Counted from the stretch's first letter, positions 26,495 to 36,092 are shown. The stretch is 64,000 nucleotides of DNA from Cupriavidus pauculus (GCF_002858765.1 NZ_PJRP01000014.1:62001-126000); one strand, 5' to 3'. Made by a program: numbers and translations. The notes: generated by a model not told the origin, from the sequence alone.

Positions 26495-27304
26495 CTACAG
26501 CGTGCCGCGCTCACTCTTCTCCCAACTCATCGCCCACCCATACAACGCAATACACCCGAACACCAGCATCGTAGGGCCGAACACAAACGACAGCAGCGGC
26601 ATCATCAGCAACGAGCAGGACACCATCAGATACAAGTGCGACGCCAGTTGCATCGGCACCGCGACGACCACGAATACAAGCGTGATCAGCGTCAGGAATA
26701 TCTTCTTCGGCCACGAGAAGTCAAAGATGTAATAGACCAACGCATGCGCCCAGGGCAACAGGAACAGGAAGCTGGCACAGGTCTTGACGCCGTTGTCCAC
26801 ATACCTGCTGGCCGTATACGGAAAGCTCTGTGGCGCCACCGCGAAGAACAGCAATGCCGTGGCCTCGATGAACACGGCGAACAGCACGAAGTACCGCAGC
26901 GGCAGGTACAGGTCCCGTATCCGGAACGCCATCAGGCAGACGACGACCGTCGCGACCAGCGTCACGGACCAGGTCAGCACGTCTGGCACTGGCGCAACGA
27001 CATCGGTGTAGGGCAGGTTGAAGTCGAACCATGCCACCCGCGTCAATTGCTCGATGACGACTCCATCGATGTCGAGCCTGTTGATCCAGAAGCGCAGGAC
27101 CCCCGCCCACATCCCGCTGATATGGTCGCGCAGCATCCATTCGGCCATATTGAACGCGGCCGGCACCAGCAGTATTCCGATGATTGCGGGGGCGGACAGG
27201 GTCAGGTGATCCAGCGAACGATGCCGGGCAAGACACAGAATGGACAGGCCCAGCGCGTCGCTCTGGTCGCGTGTGGCTGCGGTGTGTCCGGTAGGGCGTG
27301 TCAT
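26495..27304 (-). CDS. Polytopic inner-membrane protein, last gene of the polysaccharide operon
   Basis: A 269-residue membrane protein starting at the ATG 2 bases after the YaiO-gene stop. Seven or eight hydrophobic segments are visible: APAIIGILLVPAAFNMAEWM, SVTLVATVVVCLMAF, FVLFAVFIEATALLFFAVA, ASFLFLLPWAHALVYYIF, FLTLITLVFVVVAVPM, MVSCSLLMMPLLSFVF and MLVFGCIALYGWAM. I do not recognise a named family. Its position as the last gene in a run of tightly spaced export genes suggests a role in polymer synthesis or modification, for example an acyl or accessory subunit, but no catalytic motif is seen. Confidence 0.7.
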   Translation of the reverse strand: MTRPTGHTAATRDQSDALGLSILCLARHRSLDHLTLSAPAIIGILLVPAAFNMAEWMLRDHISGMWAGVLRFWINRLDIDGVVIEQLTRVAWFDFNLPYTDVVAPVPDVLTWSVTLVATVVVCLMAFRIRDLYLPLRYFVLFAVFIEATALLFFAVAPQSFPYTASRYVDNGVKTCASFLFLLPWAHALVYYIFDFSWPKKIFLTLITLVFVVVAVPMQLASHLYLMVSCSLLMMPLLSFVFGPTMLVFGCIALYGWAMSWEKSERGTL

Positions 27305-27306
27305 GG

Positions 27307-28152
27307 CTAGAACTCCGCGAAGACCCCAATTTCTGCCTGCTTGCGCGTGTAGGACGGGTTGGTGTAGTAAATCGCGCGCAGGTTGATGCCGTAGCGCTTG
27401 GTAATCCATTTGCGCCAGGACAGCGAGACCTCATGGCTATGGAAGTCACTCAGCAGGGCCTGTTCGCCGGTGAGCTGGTAGGCTTCGCTGCCGCCATCGT
27501 ATTTCAGGGTGATGTACTGATCCTTGTCGCGACCGTAGGTAACGGCGACGATGCCGCGATTGGAGCGGACGTTGCCAGGATCGCTGCGGTTCAGCCGCGC
27601 GTTGAGCTGAACGATCCATGGGGCGTCGAAATAGTACGTCAGGCCGAGCAGCAAGGTCTTGTCGGTATAGACCTCCTTGGCGCGGTAGTAGGTGAAGCCT
27701 ACGCTCGCGACCAGGTTCTTCTTTTCGAGCAGTTTGCGGAACAGCAAGCCATCGGCTCGGAATTCGGGCAGGAAGAAGCCACCGGCGCTGGTGCCGGCGC
27801 TCAGGAAGCCGTACCAGTTCTCGTCGAAGTCGCGCTGGTAGCCCAGGCCGAAGAATGTGCCCTGGTCGCCAAAATGGCTCTGGTGGCTGATCTCGCCGGT
27901 CACGTAGTCCTTCGGGGTGAAGTGGACCCCGCCTCGCAGGTACTGGTCGTTCCAGTTGGAGTTGTCGCCGCTGAGGTTGGCGTGGCCAAGTCCGCCTTCG
28001 ATAAAGCCCGTGACCAGGGGCGCGGGGACGTACGTCCTGGGCGCGGTGGCTTCCGCCTGGGCGCGGACATCGGTTGCGGCAAGCAGTGCCAGCATGCCTA
28101 CAAGGGGCAGGGCACGGGCCCCGTGGGGGCTGGTATTCGAGAGCTTCGCCAT
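27307..28152 (-). CDS. YaiO-family outer-membrane beta-barrel
   Basis: A 281-residue outer-membrane protein. The ATG at 28152 is chosen because AGGA lies six bases upstream and a clean signal peptide follows (ALPLVGMLALLAATDVRAQA). The mature part is made of amphipathic strands ending in a terminal Phe (KQAEIGVFAEF), with RYGINLRAIYYTNPSYTRK and YITLKYDGGSEAYQL close to YaiO proteins. Longer upstream reading is not coding. In this operon it follows a hydrolase gene and is 2 bp before a membrane-protein gene, so it is a candidate for the outer-membrane exit pore of the polysaccharide. It lacks the TPR scaffold that precedes the barrel in PgaA or BcsC. Confidence 0.78.
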   Translation of the reverse strand: MAKLSNTSPHGARALPLVGMLALLAATDVRAQAEATAPRTYVPAPLVTGFIEGGLGHANLSGDNSNWNDQYLRGGVHFTPKDYVTGEISHQSHFGDQGTFFGLGYQRDFDENWYGFLSAGTSAGGFFLPEFRADGLLFRKLLEKKNLVASVGFTYYRAKEVYTDKTLLLGLTYYFDAPWIVQLNARLNRSDPGNVRSNRGIVAVTYGRDKDQYITLKYDGGSEAYQLTGEQALLSDFHSHEVSLSWRKWITKRYGINLRAIYYTNPSYTRKQAEIGVFAEF

Positions 28153-28304
28153 GCGTATCCTGTCGATCATGTCGATGTCGCCCGGAGGATCCCGCCAGGA
28201 GCCTCCGCCCCGCAAGCTGCTGTAAAACCATACACTGCTACGCCATGCGCAGTCGATCATGGATAGAACCGAGATGGGCGCGTTATGCATGGACATGATG
28301 CAAA

Positions 28305-29300
28305 TCAGCGACACCGCATGCCCGGCGTAGGCGGTGCCAGCGCCTGCTCGGGGGTCAGGCGCGCCTCGAATGCCAGGTACAGCGCTTCCTCCAGGACATT
28401 CCAGTGTTTGCCATGCCGGAACTGGATGGATCGCATGCGCCAGCACACAATCGCATCCTTGTCCCCCATCCTGTCGGCCACCAGGCCCCAGGGGAAATCG
28501 GTTTCGGACATCTGCAGCCACGCCATGCGGTACTCCTTCATCCAAAGGTAGTAGGCCGCCTTATGGGGCCGTCCGGCGGGCCGGATGTCGCCCAGGATGG
28601 GGAAGATCTGCGCCACGGTATCCGGGTAGAACGCCGACTCTTCGCGTGGCTGGGTGCTGACGAGGTAGCCCTTGCCGGGGCGCCAGAACACTCGCAGGAT
28701 GTCCTTGTCGAGCTGTTCGGCGCGGCGCATCCAGCTGGCGGCGCCCGCGGCGTCTCCCTGGCGCTGGCGATAGTTGCTGACAGCCTTGAAGGCGCTCGAG
28801 ACTTCCACGTTGTCCATCAGCAAGGCCACCGGGATCTTGGCCGATATCAGGTAGACGCCAGAGGTTGGGTCGCGCAGGGTGTCCAGTACCCGGCTGGCCT
28901 TGTCGAAGCTGGCCTGCCACGCCGGGGGCATGGCCTTGGGCGGTGCGGAGCGGACCAGCAGCTCCATCCAGGCCGCCATCAGCGCGTCGTCAGCGTCAGC
29001 CTCCTGGCAGGAGACGAAGCCCTGGCCCTTCATGCAGTAGCGGTCGAAGCGGCCGTCGGCGTGCTGGCGCGCGAGCAGCCATGCAATCCAGCTGGTGGCG
29101 GCGGCTTTCGTGGTCATGCCCGCGTCCTGCGCAGCCAGCAGTGCCTTCGTTGCAAAGTAGGGATCGATCGAGTCGCCGTTGAAGTAGGTGGTGATGCCCC
29201 CGTCGGGGCGCTGGTAGTCGGTCAGCACAAGCTCGGCTGCGCGCGCCGGCTGGGAGACGCAGGTGGCCATCACGAAGAGCAGCGTGAGCAGGATTTTCAT
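28305..29300 (-). CDS. Secreted alpha/alpha-toroid protein, likely glycoside hydrolase-like
   Basis: A 331-residue protein with a signal peptide (ILLTLLFVMATCVSQPARAA). The remainder is mostly helical with repeated hairpins (YFATKALLAAQDAGMTTKAA, SWIAWLLARQHADGRFDRYC, DADDALMAAWMELLVRS, YPDTVAQIFPILGDI), as in (alpha/alpha)6-toroid hydrolases and transferases. The D-A-D-D and FDRYC segments could hold acidic catalytic residues, but no exact family signature is sure. The ATG overlaps the previous stop as ATGA, so it is coupled to the beta-helix gene. In synthase-dependent polysaccharide systems a periplasmic hydrolase trims or clears polymer; that is the inferred role. Confidence 0.68.
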   Translation of the reverse strand: MKILLTLLFVMATCVSQPARAAELVLTDYQRPDGGITTYFNGDSIDPYFATKALLAAQDAGMTTKAAATSWIAWLLARQHADGRFDRYCMKGQGFVSCQEADADDALMAAWMELLVRSAPPKAMPPAWQASFDKASRVLDTLRDPTSGVYLISAKIPVALLMDNVEVSSAFKAVSNYRQRQGDAAGAASWMRRAEQLDKDILRVFWRPGKGYLVSTQPREESAFYPDTVAQIFPILGDIRPAGRPHKAAYYLWMKEYRMAWLQMSETDFPWGLVADRMGDKDAIVCWRMRSIQFRHGKHWNVLEEALYLAFEARLTPEQALAPPTPGMRCR

Positions 29301-30394
29301 GGTATGCAAGGGAATTGTGCGTGGGCCACATGGCCGTCGGAGACGACCCGTCCTTCCTCCGGGGCGCACACCGCGCCATACACCACCGTGCCGGCGCAAA
29401 CGTAGAGCACCGGCGCCACCAGTGTGGTGCGTTTGTTTGTCGCGCCGATCGTACAGCGCGCCCCGACATCGATCTCGCGCTCGGCAGCCACCGGCCCTGC
29501 GATCACGCACTCGCGGGCCACGAAGATGGCGCCCGTGGCAATCAGCGCCCCGTCGATGCGCACCCGTGCGCCCACCCAGATACTGCCGCTTGCCTTGACG
29601 CTGCCGATAATGCGTGCCCCCGTGCCGATCCACAGGTCGCCATGCACGACAAGGTCGCCGCGGTACAGGGTGTGGGCGGGATATGTCAGATCCTCCGTGA
29701 CCAGCCAGCGACCGTCAGCAGTTTCGCTCGGAGCGATGACCGCATGGGCCCAGTCTCCTCCGGACGGCGCGGTGGCGTCCATGTCGGGTGGCGCGCCAAG
29801 GTGACGCGGCCCGAATCGGATCTCCGGGGCGCTGACCGACGTGAACTCGCACTCGTCTTCCAGGCGGATGGCGTACAGGGCCGAAGCCGGTCCGCGCAGG
29901 CGGCCCTGCGGCTCGACGTGGATCGTGCGCGCGTGCGCCCACCGCTGCAGTTCGCTGCCGCTGCGCATCAGGATTTCGCCTTCGGACAGCAGCACCTGCA
30001 TGCGATTGCCCTGCCCCGTGGAGATACCGCGCCGGCCGTAGATGGCCCCGGAAAACGTGTGGTTGTCCGGAAGCACCAGCGAACCGCTGGTGATGATGGT
30101 GCGCGCGCAGACGCCCATGAACGCCTCTGCCGCGCGCGGCATGAACGTGCCCGTCACGTGAACGACGCGCCCGAGGTTGCTGACCAGGTGCGCCAGGCCA
30201 CGCTGGCCGGTGCCATCGTCCCGACGCTCGACCATCGCCCGGAAGCTCGCGGCCACGGCCCTGACGTCCAGCGTGTGCACGCCATCGATCGCCAGCGGGC
30301 GGATGTCGCGCCGCCGCCGCCACTCAAGCGCCGACGGCAGCAGCGGCAGCGCGAAGACCAGCATGGTGAGAGTGCCTAGCAGCAAGGGCCACAC
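29297..30394 (-). CDS. Membrane-anchored bactofilin-like beta-helix protein
   Basis: A 365-residue protein from a GTG that lies 2 bases after the preceding stop and eight bases after AGGAG; an ATG-less upstream extension overlaps the glycosyltransferase gene and is not used. It starts with a transmembrane helix (WPLLLGTLTMLVFALPLLPS). The C-terminal third shows regular short strands, RIIGSVKASGSIWVGARVRI and DGALIATGAIFVARECVIAG, typical of the bactofilin or left-handed helix fold in 'polymer-forming cytoskeletal' proteins. Such proteins assemble filaments or scaffolds. Coupling on both sides (TAA-AC-GTG and ATGA) places it firmly in the polysaccharide operon, where it may organise the synthase complex. 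Confidence 0.7.
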   Translation of the reverse strand: MWPLLLGTLTMLVFALPLLPSALEWRRRRDIRPLAIDGVHTLDVRAVAASFRAMVERRDDGTGQRGLAHLVSNLGRVVHVTGTFMPRAAEAFMGVCARTIITSGSLVLPDNHTFSGAIYGRRGISTGQGNRMQVLLSEGEILMRSGSELQRWAHARTIHVEPQGRLRGPASALYAIRLEDECEFTSVSAPEIRFGPRHLGAPPDMDATAPSGGDWAHAVIAPSETADGRWLVTEDLTYPAHTLYRGDLVVHGDLWIGTGARIIGSVKASGSIWVGARVRIDGALIATGAIFVARECVIAGPVAAEREIDVGARCTIGATNKRTTLVAPVLYVCAGTVVYGAVCAPEEGRVVSDGHVAHAQFPCIP

Positions 30395-30396
30395 GT

Positions 30397-31977
30397 TTAT
30401 CTCTCCTGTCGATAACGCGCTGTCTTGTCCCACCGCAGTTCGCGGCGGAGCAGATGATCGAAGACGACCTGGCTGAAGATGGCGCGCGACACGGCCAGCA
30501 TGCTGACAAGGAAGCCGAAGTAGTTCAGCGGCAGCAGGCGGATGCGTTCGCGGGTGCCGTCCAGATGTACGGCGGCCGCGATCTCGAAGAACGCGGCGAA
30601 GTTACCGAGCGTCCCGTAAGACATCAACGCGAACAGGATCACGGCTTCACCAAACAGCGGCAGGCCGCCGGCATAGAACAGCAGGATCGCCAGCATCCAG
30701 CCGAACAGCATCAGCGGCGCCATCATGTAGATGCCGAGCAGCGCTACGCCGTCAATCTTCTCCAGCAGCCCGTGGTGCCGGCACACTGCCATCTTCCAGC
30801 CGTGACGATTGAGAGCCTGGTTATGGCCCTTGGTCCAGCGCATGATCTGTCGCACCCGCACGGGCCACGTCTCGGGCACCTCCTCATAGCATTCCGACCA
30901 GTTCTGGTAAATCGTCTTCCAGTCGGCCAGCAGTAGCCGATAGGTCAGGTCGGTGTCTTCGGCCAGCACATCGTCGTGCCAGCCGCCGGCGCTGCGCAGC
31001 GCCCGCACCCGGATGCCGCCGACGGTGCCGCCATATTGCGGCACCAGGTTCAGGTTCATGCGAGCCTGCTGGTCCACCTGGTAGCCGCCGGAGCGTTCGA
31101 GGTCGAGCAGGCGCGTCAGCAGATTGCTGCCCAGGTTCAGCGGCACCACGCGGCCCATGGTCGCGCCGACTTCGGGATCGAAGAACGGGGCCACCAGTTG
31201 CTTGAGCAGGCCCACCGACGGGAGGTAGTCGGCATCGAACACGACAATGATCTCGCTGGAGAGCGAGTCGCTCGCATCCTTGAGCGCGGCGGCCTTGCCG
31301 GGCTTGCCGCCGGTGCGGTGGAACGGGGTGATGCGCCCTGGGTACCGCTCGACGAAATCGTCGATGATCTCGCGCGTGCGATCGCTGGAGCGGTCATTGA
31401 CGGGCATGATGGTGAGGCGGTCGGCGGGATAGTCCGCCTGCAGCAGACACGTCAGCGAACCGGCGATCACCGCCTCTTCGTTGTGTGCCGCGACCAGGAC
31501 AGTCAAGGTAGGCCAGTCGGCGATGTCGATGTCCAGGTACGGGTGGCGTTGCCTACCAAACAGCCGGTTCAGTGTGAACAGATAGTGGCGAATGGCATAG
31601 AAGATCACCAGGCCGACAATCAGCAACAACATGAACGTCATCGGCGGCACGATCCCCTTCACCTCCTCGTTCAGGGGCGTTGTCAGCGGCGCAGGCCTGG
31701 TCCAGGGGCGCGGACGCAGCGCCGGCTCGGGCCGGCCATCGCCTTCCAGCGTGCGTGGCGTTGCCATTGCAACTTCCACCGCGGTGCTGCTGCCGGGCTC
31801 GGCGGCAGCAAGCTTCACGGATGTCGATAGCGGTTTGGAGGCGGCTTCCGGGGCCAGGGCGCCGCGGGCGAAGGCCTCTCCCCTCACAGGAGTGTCCGCG
31901 GCCTTCGATTCGGGAGCGGACATGCTGAAGACCAACAGCCCGCTCAGCGAGAGGAATAGGCGATAAGCCACGTGCAT
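30397..31977 (-). CDS. Processive family 2 glycosyltransferase (polysaccharide synthase)
   Basis: A 526-residue inner-membrane synthase. An N-terminal signal-like helix (YRLFLSLSGLLVFSMSA) and a Pro/Ala-rich extracytoplasmic region precede a transmembrane helix (FMLLLIVGLVIFYAIRHYLF). The cytoplasmic GT2 domain shows LTVLVAAHNEEAVIAGSLTC, NDRSSDRTREIIDDF, VFDADYLPSVGL (DxD), VLAEDTDLTYRLL (TED) and RQIMRWTKGHNQAL (QxxRW). These are the signatures of PgaC, BcsA and hyaluronan-type enzymes. Two or more C-terminal membrane segments (VALLGIYMMAPLMLFGWMLA, ILFALMSYGTLGNFAAFFEI) should form the polymer channel. The ATG at 31977 has AAGGAG ten bases upstream. Neighbouring wecB and glmS suggest an amino-sugar polymer. 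Confidence 0.9.
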   Translation of the reverse strand: MHVAYRLFLSLSGLLVFSMSAPESKAADTPVRGEAFARGALAPEAASKPLSTSVKLAAAEPGSSTAVEVAMATPRTLEGDGRPEPALRPRPWTRPAPLTTPLNEEVKGIVPPMTFMLLLIVGLVIFYAIRHYLFTLNRLFGRQRHPYLDIDIADWPTLTVLVAAHNEEAVIAGSLTCLLQADYPADRLTIMPVNDRSSDRTREIIDDFVERYPGRITPFHRTGGKPGKAAALKDASDSLSSEIIVVFDADYLPSVGLLKQLVAPFFDPEVGATMGRVVPLNLGSNLLTRLLDLERSGGYQVDQQARMNLNLVPQYGGTVGGIRVRALRSAGGWHDDVLAEDTDLTYRLLLADWKTIYQNWSECYEEVPETWPVRVRQIMRWTKGHNQALNRHGWKMAVCRHHGLLEKIDGVALLGIYMMAPLMLFGWMLAILLFYAGGLPLFGEAVILFALMSYGTLGNFAAFFEIAAAVHLDGTRERIRLLPLNYFGFLVSMLAVSRAIFSQVVFDHLLRRELRWDKTARYRQER

Positions 31978-32044
31978 GCTCGATGATCTCCTTTGACTTT
32001 TCATCCTGGAGGCAAGTCATGCTCCCCCAGCCAGTCCCTGCGCA

Positions 32045-33880
32045 TCAAATCTTGCCGGCTGAAAACGCCAGCGAGGTGCCGCCTTGCGATGTCACGATCC
32101 AGTTGGCGGAATCCCATGTCACCGTGGCGGAGCCCTGTGTGACGACTGGCTGGGCATAACCGGTGCGCGGCAGTACCCAGGCCATGTCGGTCAGGTCGGT
32201 CGGATGACTGGCCTGGAATGACCATGCGTTGCCCGTATCGGTGGCCTGCCAGCTGGTTTGATCCCGACGCTGGCTGAACTGCGCCAGCGTATCCATCGTG
32301 TACCAGTCGAACTGCCCGCTTGCCTTCACGTTTGCGGCCTTGTTGAACAGCGCGTTCAGCACCGTCGGGTAGTCAACGGCGCCGAGTGGATGCATGTAGA
32401 TCAGCCGGCCGGTGCGGTTTTTCACCACGAAGTCGATCAGTTGCCGGTACCAGGTGATGATGTTGGCTGCGGGTACGTTGAATTCCTCGAATTCTTCGAA
32501 CGTCGCATACTGGCCGAACGGCATCACCGGGAAGGCGCGGATGGTGTTGTTCGACAGCGCGCCATTGCGATAGCTGCGCGTCGGCGCCATCCCGGTATGG
32601 CCGAGGAAGTAGTAACCGCTGTGGCCGTTGCTTTCCAGCCAGTTGACCGACCATTGCGGGGTATTGCCTTCCGGCGCCGCGTATTCGACGACCGGCTTCG
32701 CAGTGACGCCTTCCACGCTCTGCTTGTTCAGCGTCAGGTACTGCTCAAAGATGGACTGGTTGGACTCGCTGGCATTGGCCCCCCAGTAGTCGTGGATCCA
32801 CCCACCGTGACTGCCGACCCTGTGCCCCTTGGATAGCAGGTACTGCACGAGTTGCTGGGCCGTTGCATTCCCCGACAGGTTGATGCCCTTGCCGTCTCCG
32901 AAGGAGATCTGGTCCGGTCCAGCGGTGATGGAAATGGTGAACGGGCCGTTGTTGAAGGTCCCCCAACCCTTGAGCGTGTTCGCGGGCGCAATCTGGTCGC
33001 CGGCGCAGAAGTGCCAGTTCAGCACCAGCCCGCCACGCGCCTTCGGCTGTGCGGAGAGTCGCGCCATCTTCATCAGGTTGCCGCCGAAGTAGCGCAGAAG
33101 GCCATGCATCGGCATGCCGTCCGTCTGGCCCTTCAGGTACGACAGCGGCAGGTTGACAAACAACACCCGGCCGGAGCCGAAATTGCGCAGCCCCGCCACC
33201 AACCCGAAGTTCGGTGAGGTGATCAGGGCAGTACCCGCATAGGTTCCCTGGGTCACGAAGCTTGGATACATCAGGAAGCCATACACATAGCCGGAGATGC
33301 CTTCCACGGGATCAGCGGCCGACGCGTCCCACACCATGGACTTGCCCGGTGGCACCTGAATGGTCCTCAGCGTGGAGCCCAGCGCGGTGACCGGTCCTAC
33401 GCCGATCATGTTACCGCCCAGTTGGTCATAGAGCACGTAGTCGACGCCGGCAAGGTTGCTGAGCCGGCTCTTGGGCGACGCATAGAACCCTGTGGGGGTC
33501 AGCGCGCCGAAGTCGTACACCAGCATCAGTTGCCCGCCTTGATTCGCATATGTTTCGAGCGCCGCGATCAGCGCATCGCTGGCTTTCGTATGGACCTGGT
33601 CTGGCAGAATCACGCCGGAAAACTGGGCCGGAGTCGTTCCTTGCTGGAACTGCGTGTCGTTGATGATGGTGATCTTCAGGCCTTCTTCCTGAGCGGCATC
33701 CAGCCAGGCCGAGACGCGCGGATCGGGAAGAGTAACGCCGTCGGGCAACAGCAGCGCGATCTGATTGGTGGCTGCGTGCGTCATGGCCGGCAAAGTGATG
33801 GCCAGCGCGAAGAGCATAACGAGCGCCTGTACGGCCAACAGGCTCGTTCGCCGAAGGAATGATTGGAGCTTGTTGAACAT
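32045..33880 (-). CDS. Polysaccharide deacetylase-like (NodB-related) secreted protein
   Basis: A 611-residue protein with a signal peptide (LLAVQALVMLFALAITLPAM). The N-terminal half has an alpha/beta segment (NQIALLLPDGVTLPDPRVSA, GVILPDQVHT, GQLMLVYDFGALTP) similar to a glutamine-amidotransferase-like fold found before some deacetylase domains. The C-terminal part has GHRVGSHGGWIHDYWGANAS, a NodB-type His motif, and YMHPLGAVDYPTVL, a likely second metal His. The canonical start TFDDGP is not clear, so activity is uncertain. The gene is the second long one in the operon, followed by the synthase, as pgaB precedes pgaC, which supports deacetylation of the polymer in the periplasm. Confidence 0.78.
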   Translation of the reverse strand: MFNKLQSFLRRTSLLAVQALVMLFALAITLPAMTHAATNQIALLLPDGVTLPDPRVSAWLDAAQEEGLKITIINDTQFQQGTTPAQFSGVILPDQVHTKASDALIAALETYANQGGQLMLVYDFGALTPTGFYASPKSRLSNLAGVDYVLYDQLGGNMIGVGPVTALGSTLRTIQVPPGKSMVWDASAADPVEGISGYVYGFLMYPSFVTQGTYAGTALITSPNFGLVAGLRNFGSGRVLFVNLPLSYLKGQTDGMPMHGLLRYFGGNLMKMARLSAQPKARGGLVLNWHFCAGDQIAPANTLKGWGTFNNGPFTISITAGPDQISFGDGKGINLSGNATAQQLVQYLLSKGHRVGSHGGWIHDYWGANASESNQSIFEQYLTLNKQSVEGVTAKPVVEYAAPEGNTPQWSVNWLESNGHSGYYFLGHTGMAPTRSYRNGALSNNTIRAFPVMPFGQYATFEEFEEFNVPAANIITWYRQLIDFVVKNRTGRLIYMHPLGAVDYPTVLNALFNKAANVKASGQFDWYTMDTLAQFSQRRDQTSWQATDTGNAWSFQASHPTDLTDMAWVLPRTGYAQPVVTQGSATVTWDSANWIVTSQGGTSLAFSAGKI

Positions 33881-33975
33881 GATCTTCTCCCAGCACCATG
33901 AATGTCAGATTGCCTCGCGGGACAAACCGCCGCGACTCGTCAATGTCCGTAGACGTACCGTGCCTTTAAGGCGCG

Positions 33976-34311
33976 TCAGTTCGGTTCGGCCGCCGGTGCC
34001 GGTGCGAGCGTGTACGTACCCGCCTTCACCTTGGGTCCGGCCTTGAGCTTCTTAGGCTGCTTGGCTTTGATCTTGTCCTTTTTCACCTTGTTCTTGCCCT
34101 TGTCGCTGGCCTCGTACACAAAGTCGAGCTGGACGCTATGGTCATAGCCTGCCAACCCCCCGGGGTCCGCGGGACTCGCGGGGAGATAGAGCGGGGCACC
34201 TGCCACGGCAGCCGCCGCTTGCTCGGTCAATGCGGCCCAGATGGGCGCCGATGCCAGCGCGCCCGCGGCAGCAACCGCTGTTGCCACTGCTGCAATACGT
34301 GAGAGCTTCAT
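33976..34311 (-). CDS. Small secreted Lys-rich protein
   Basis: A 111-residue protein. The ATG at 34311 follows GGAG and starts a standard signal peptide (KLSRIAAVATAVAAAGALAS, then APIWA). The mature part has a Pro/Ala-rich segment, then FVYEASDKGKNKVKKDKIKA and KQPKKLKAGPKVKAGTY, strongly basic. A basic secreted protein beside an exopolysaccharide operon could bind an anionic polymer or stay in the matrix. I do not recognise a family. It lies between wecB and the deacetylase gene, same strand. Confidence 0.6.
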   Translation of the reverse strand: MKLSRIAAVATAVAAAGALASAPIWAALTEQAAAAVAGAPLYLPASPADPGGLAGYDHSVQLDFVYEASDKGKNKVKKDKIKAKQPKKLKAGPKVKAGTYTLAPAPAAEPN

Positions 34312-34384
34312 TGCCTTTGCTCCTGCTTGAAAAATTGCCAGGCGGACGAGTAGTTGCGCTCTGAACCACTTGTCCGGTCCTGCG

Positions 34385-35568
34385 CTATAGACTGACGACG
34401 CCGGCATCGGCCGACTCATCGCCGCACTCCTCATACGTGCCCGGGGGGGCGCCCTGCAGGGCAATGACAATGCGTTCGCTCGCGTGGCCGTCGCCAAACG
34501 GGTTGTGGGCGCACGACATGCGGGCGTACTCCTCGGGGTCGTTCAGTAGTTGCTCCGCGGCCACGATGAGGCGTTCCGGGTCGGTGCCAACCAGTCGCGC
34601 GGTGCCGGCTGCCACGGCTTCCGGCCGTTCGGTGGTTTCCCGCGTCACCAGGACTGGTTTGCCCAAGGCCGGAGCCTCCTCCTGGATGCCGCCGGAATCG
34701 GTGACGATCAGATAGGCGCGCGACATCAGGAACACGAAGGGCAGGTAGTCCTGGGGCTCGATCAGGTGGATGTTCGGATGTCCGCTCAGGATGGCCCGCA
34801 CAGGCTCTTGTACATGCGGGTTGAGATGCACCGGGTACACGATCTGGATGTCCGAATTGCGGTCCGCCAGTGCGCGTAGCGCGGGAACAGGCGCTCGAAG
34901 GGAGTACCGAAATTCTCGCGCCGGTGGCCGGTGACCAGCACCAGCCTGCGCGACTCGTCAAGAAAGGGATACTGGGCGCTCAGTTGGCTCCGCATCCGCA
35001 CATCGGCGTCCAGCCGGTTCTTGATCCGCAGCAGGGCATCAATGCCGGTGTTGCCGGTCAGGCTGATGCCGACGGGATCGACGCCTTCGCGCAGCAGTGC
35101 GTCGTGCGCCTGCCGCGTTGGCGCGAAGTGCCAGGAGGCCATGATGTCGGTCACGCGTCGGTTCATCTCTTCGGGCCAGGGAGCGCTGAGATTGCCGGTT
35201 CGCAGCCCCGCTTCGACGTGGCCGACGGCGACATTTCGATAGAACGCAGCGAGCGTGGCGGCCAGCGTGGTAGTGGTGTCACCGTGCACGAGCATGGCAT
35301 CCGGCAGGAAGCGGTCCAGCACTGACTGGACGCCTGAAAGTACGCGCGTAGTAATGTCCGACAGGCTCTGCCCGTGACTGATGACATTCAGGTCGAAATC
35401 TGGAGCGATTGAGAAGAGCCGCAGCACCTGGTCGAGCATCTGCCGGTGCTGGCCGGTGACGCAGACCCGCAGGTCGAAATCCGCCGATTCCCCGAGCCGA
35501 TGGATCAGCGGAGCCATCTTGATGGCCTCAGGGCGGGTTCCGAATACAGCCAGTACTTTCTTGCGCAT
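34385..35568 (-). pseudogene. wecB: UDP-N-acetylglucosamine 2-epimerase, frameshifted
   Basis: WecB converts UDP-GlcNAc to UDP-ManNAc. The N-terminal part from the ATG at 35568 shows VLAVFGTRPEAIKMAPLIHR, LVHGDTTTTLAATLAAFYRN, VGHVEAGLRTGN and VTGHRRENFGTPFERLF. The C-terminal part continues in another frame with YPVHLNPHVQEPVRAI and LIVTDSGGIQEEAPALGKPV. The break is near 34883-34888, at CTGTTCCCGCG: one base is missing relative to an intact frame. All family blocks are otherwise present, so either a recent inactivation or a sequence error. It is the first gene of the exopolysaccharide run. Confidence 0.85.
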
Positions 35569-36092
35569 ATCGGCGCCCCTCTCCAGTTGCAAATGGAAAG
35601 CCTTGCCGGTGCGTTTGCTGGCGGTTGTGCGATCGCCTTTTCTATGCTTCCCCCTGGAAGAGCGCCGCAATTCATGTTCATTCGAGCTTAGCTTGCATTC
35701 GGTCGGAAATAATCCGTTTGCCAATGACCGGCGGCGCGGGATAGTCGGGCGATTAGGAAGTATGTCATTGAATAATTTGATATTTTGCGATTTCAGGAGT
35801 GTCCGAAATGGATGCGATATGAGCCGTAATTTCTGTGGTCTGACACCAACGCATTACAGAGGCGCCGCTTTTCTATTAATGCGCCGTTAACCTTCTCGGC
35901 GCGTCCGTGAGAATTAATCATTTACTGAATCATTGGTGGCGCTTGCACGGCCCACGGCGAGCCGCTGGAGTTCATCGCTCGCGCGCTTAGGGGCTACGGG
36001 AGCGCGCCGTTTTTTCGGACAAAGACTGATACCAGCGGCCTCGAGAACCACCTATCACAAACTCATGGCGCCAATTGCATAGAGGGCAAATC
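35569..36092. promoter_or_regulatory. Divergent AT-rich region, wecB operon / coiled-coil gene
   Basis: No gene seen. 35690-35950 is notably AT-rich for this window, as expected for promoters of the polysaccharide operon on the minus strand and of the small gene and glmS on the plus strand. No operator could be assigned. Confidence 0.5.
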
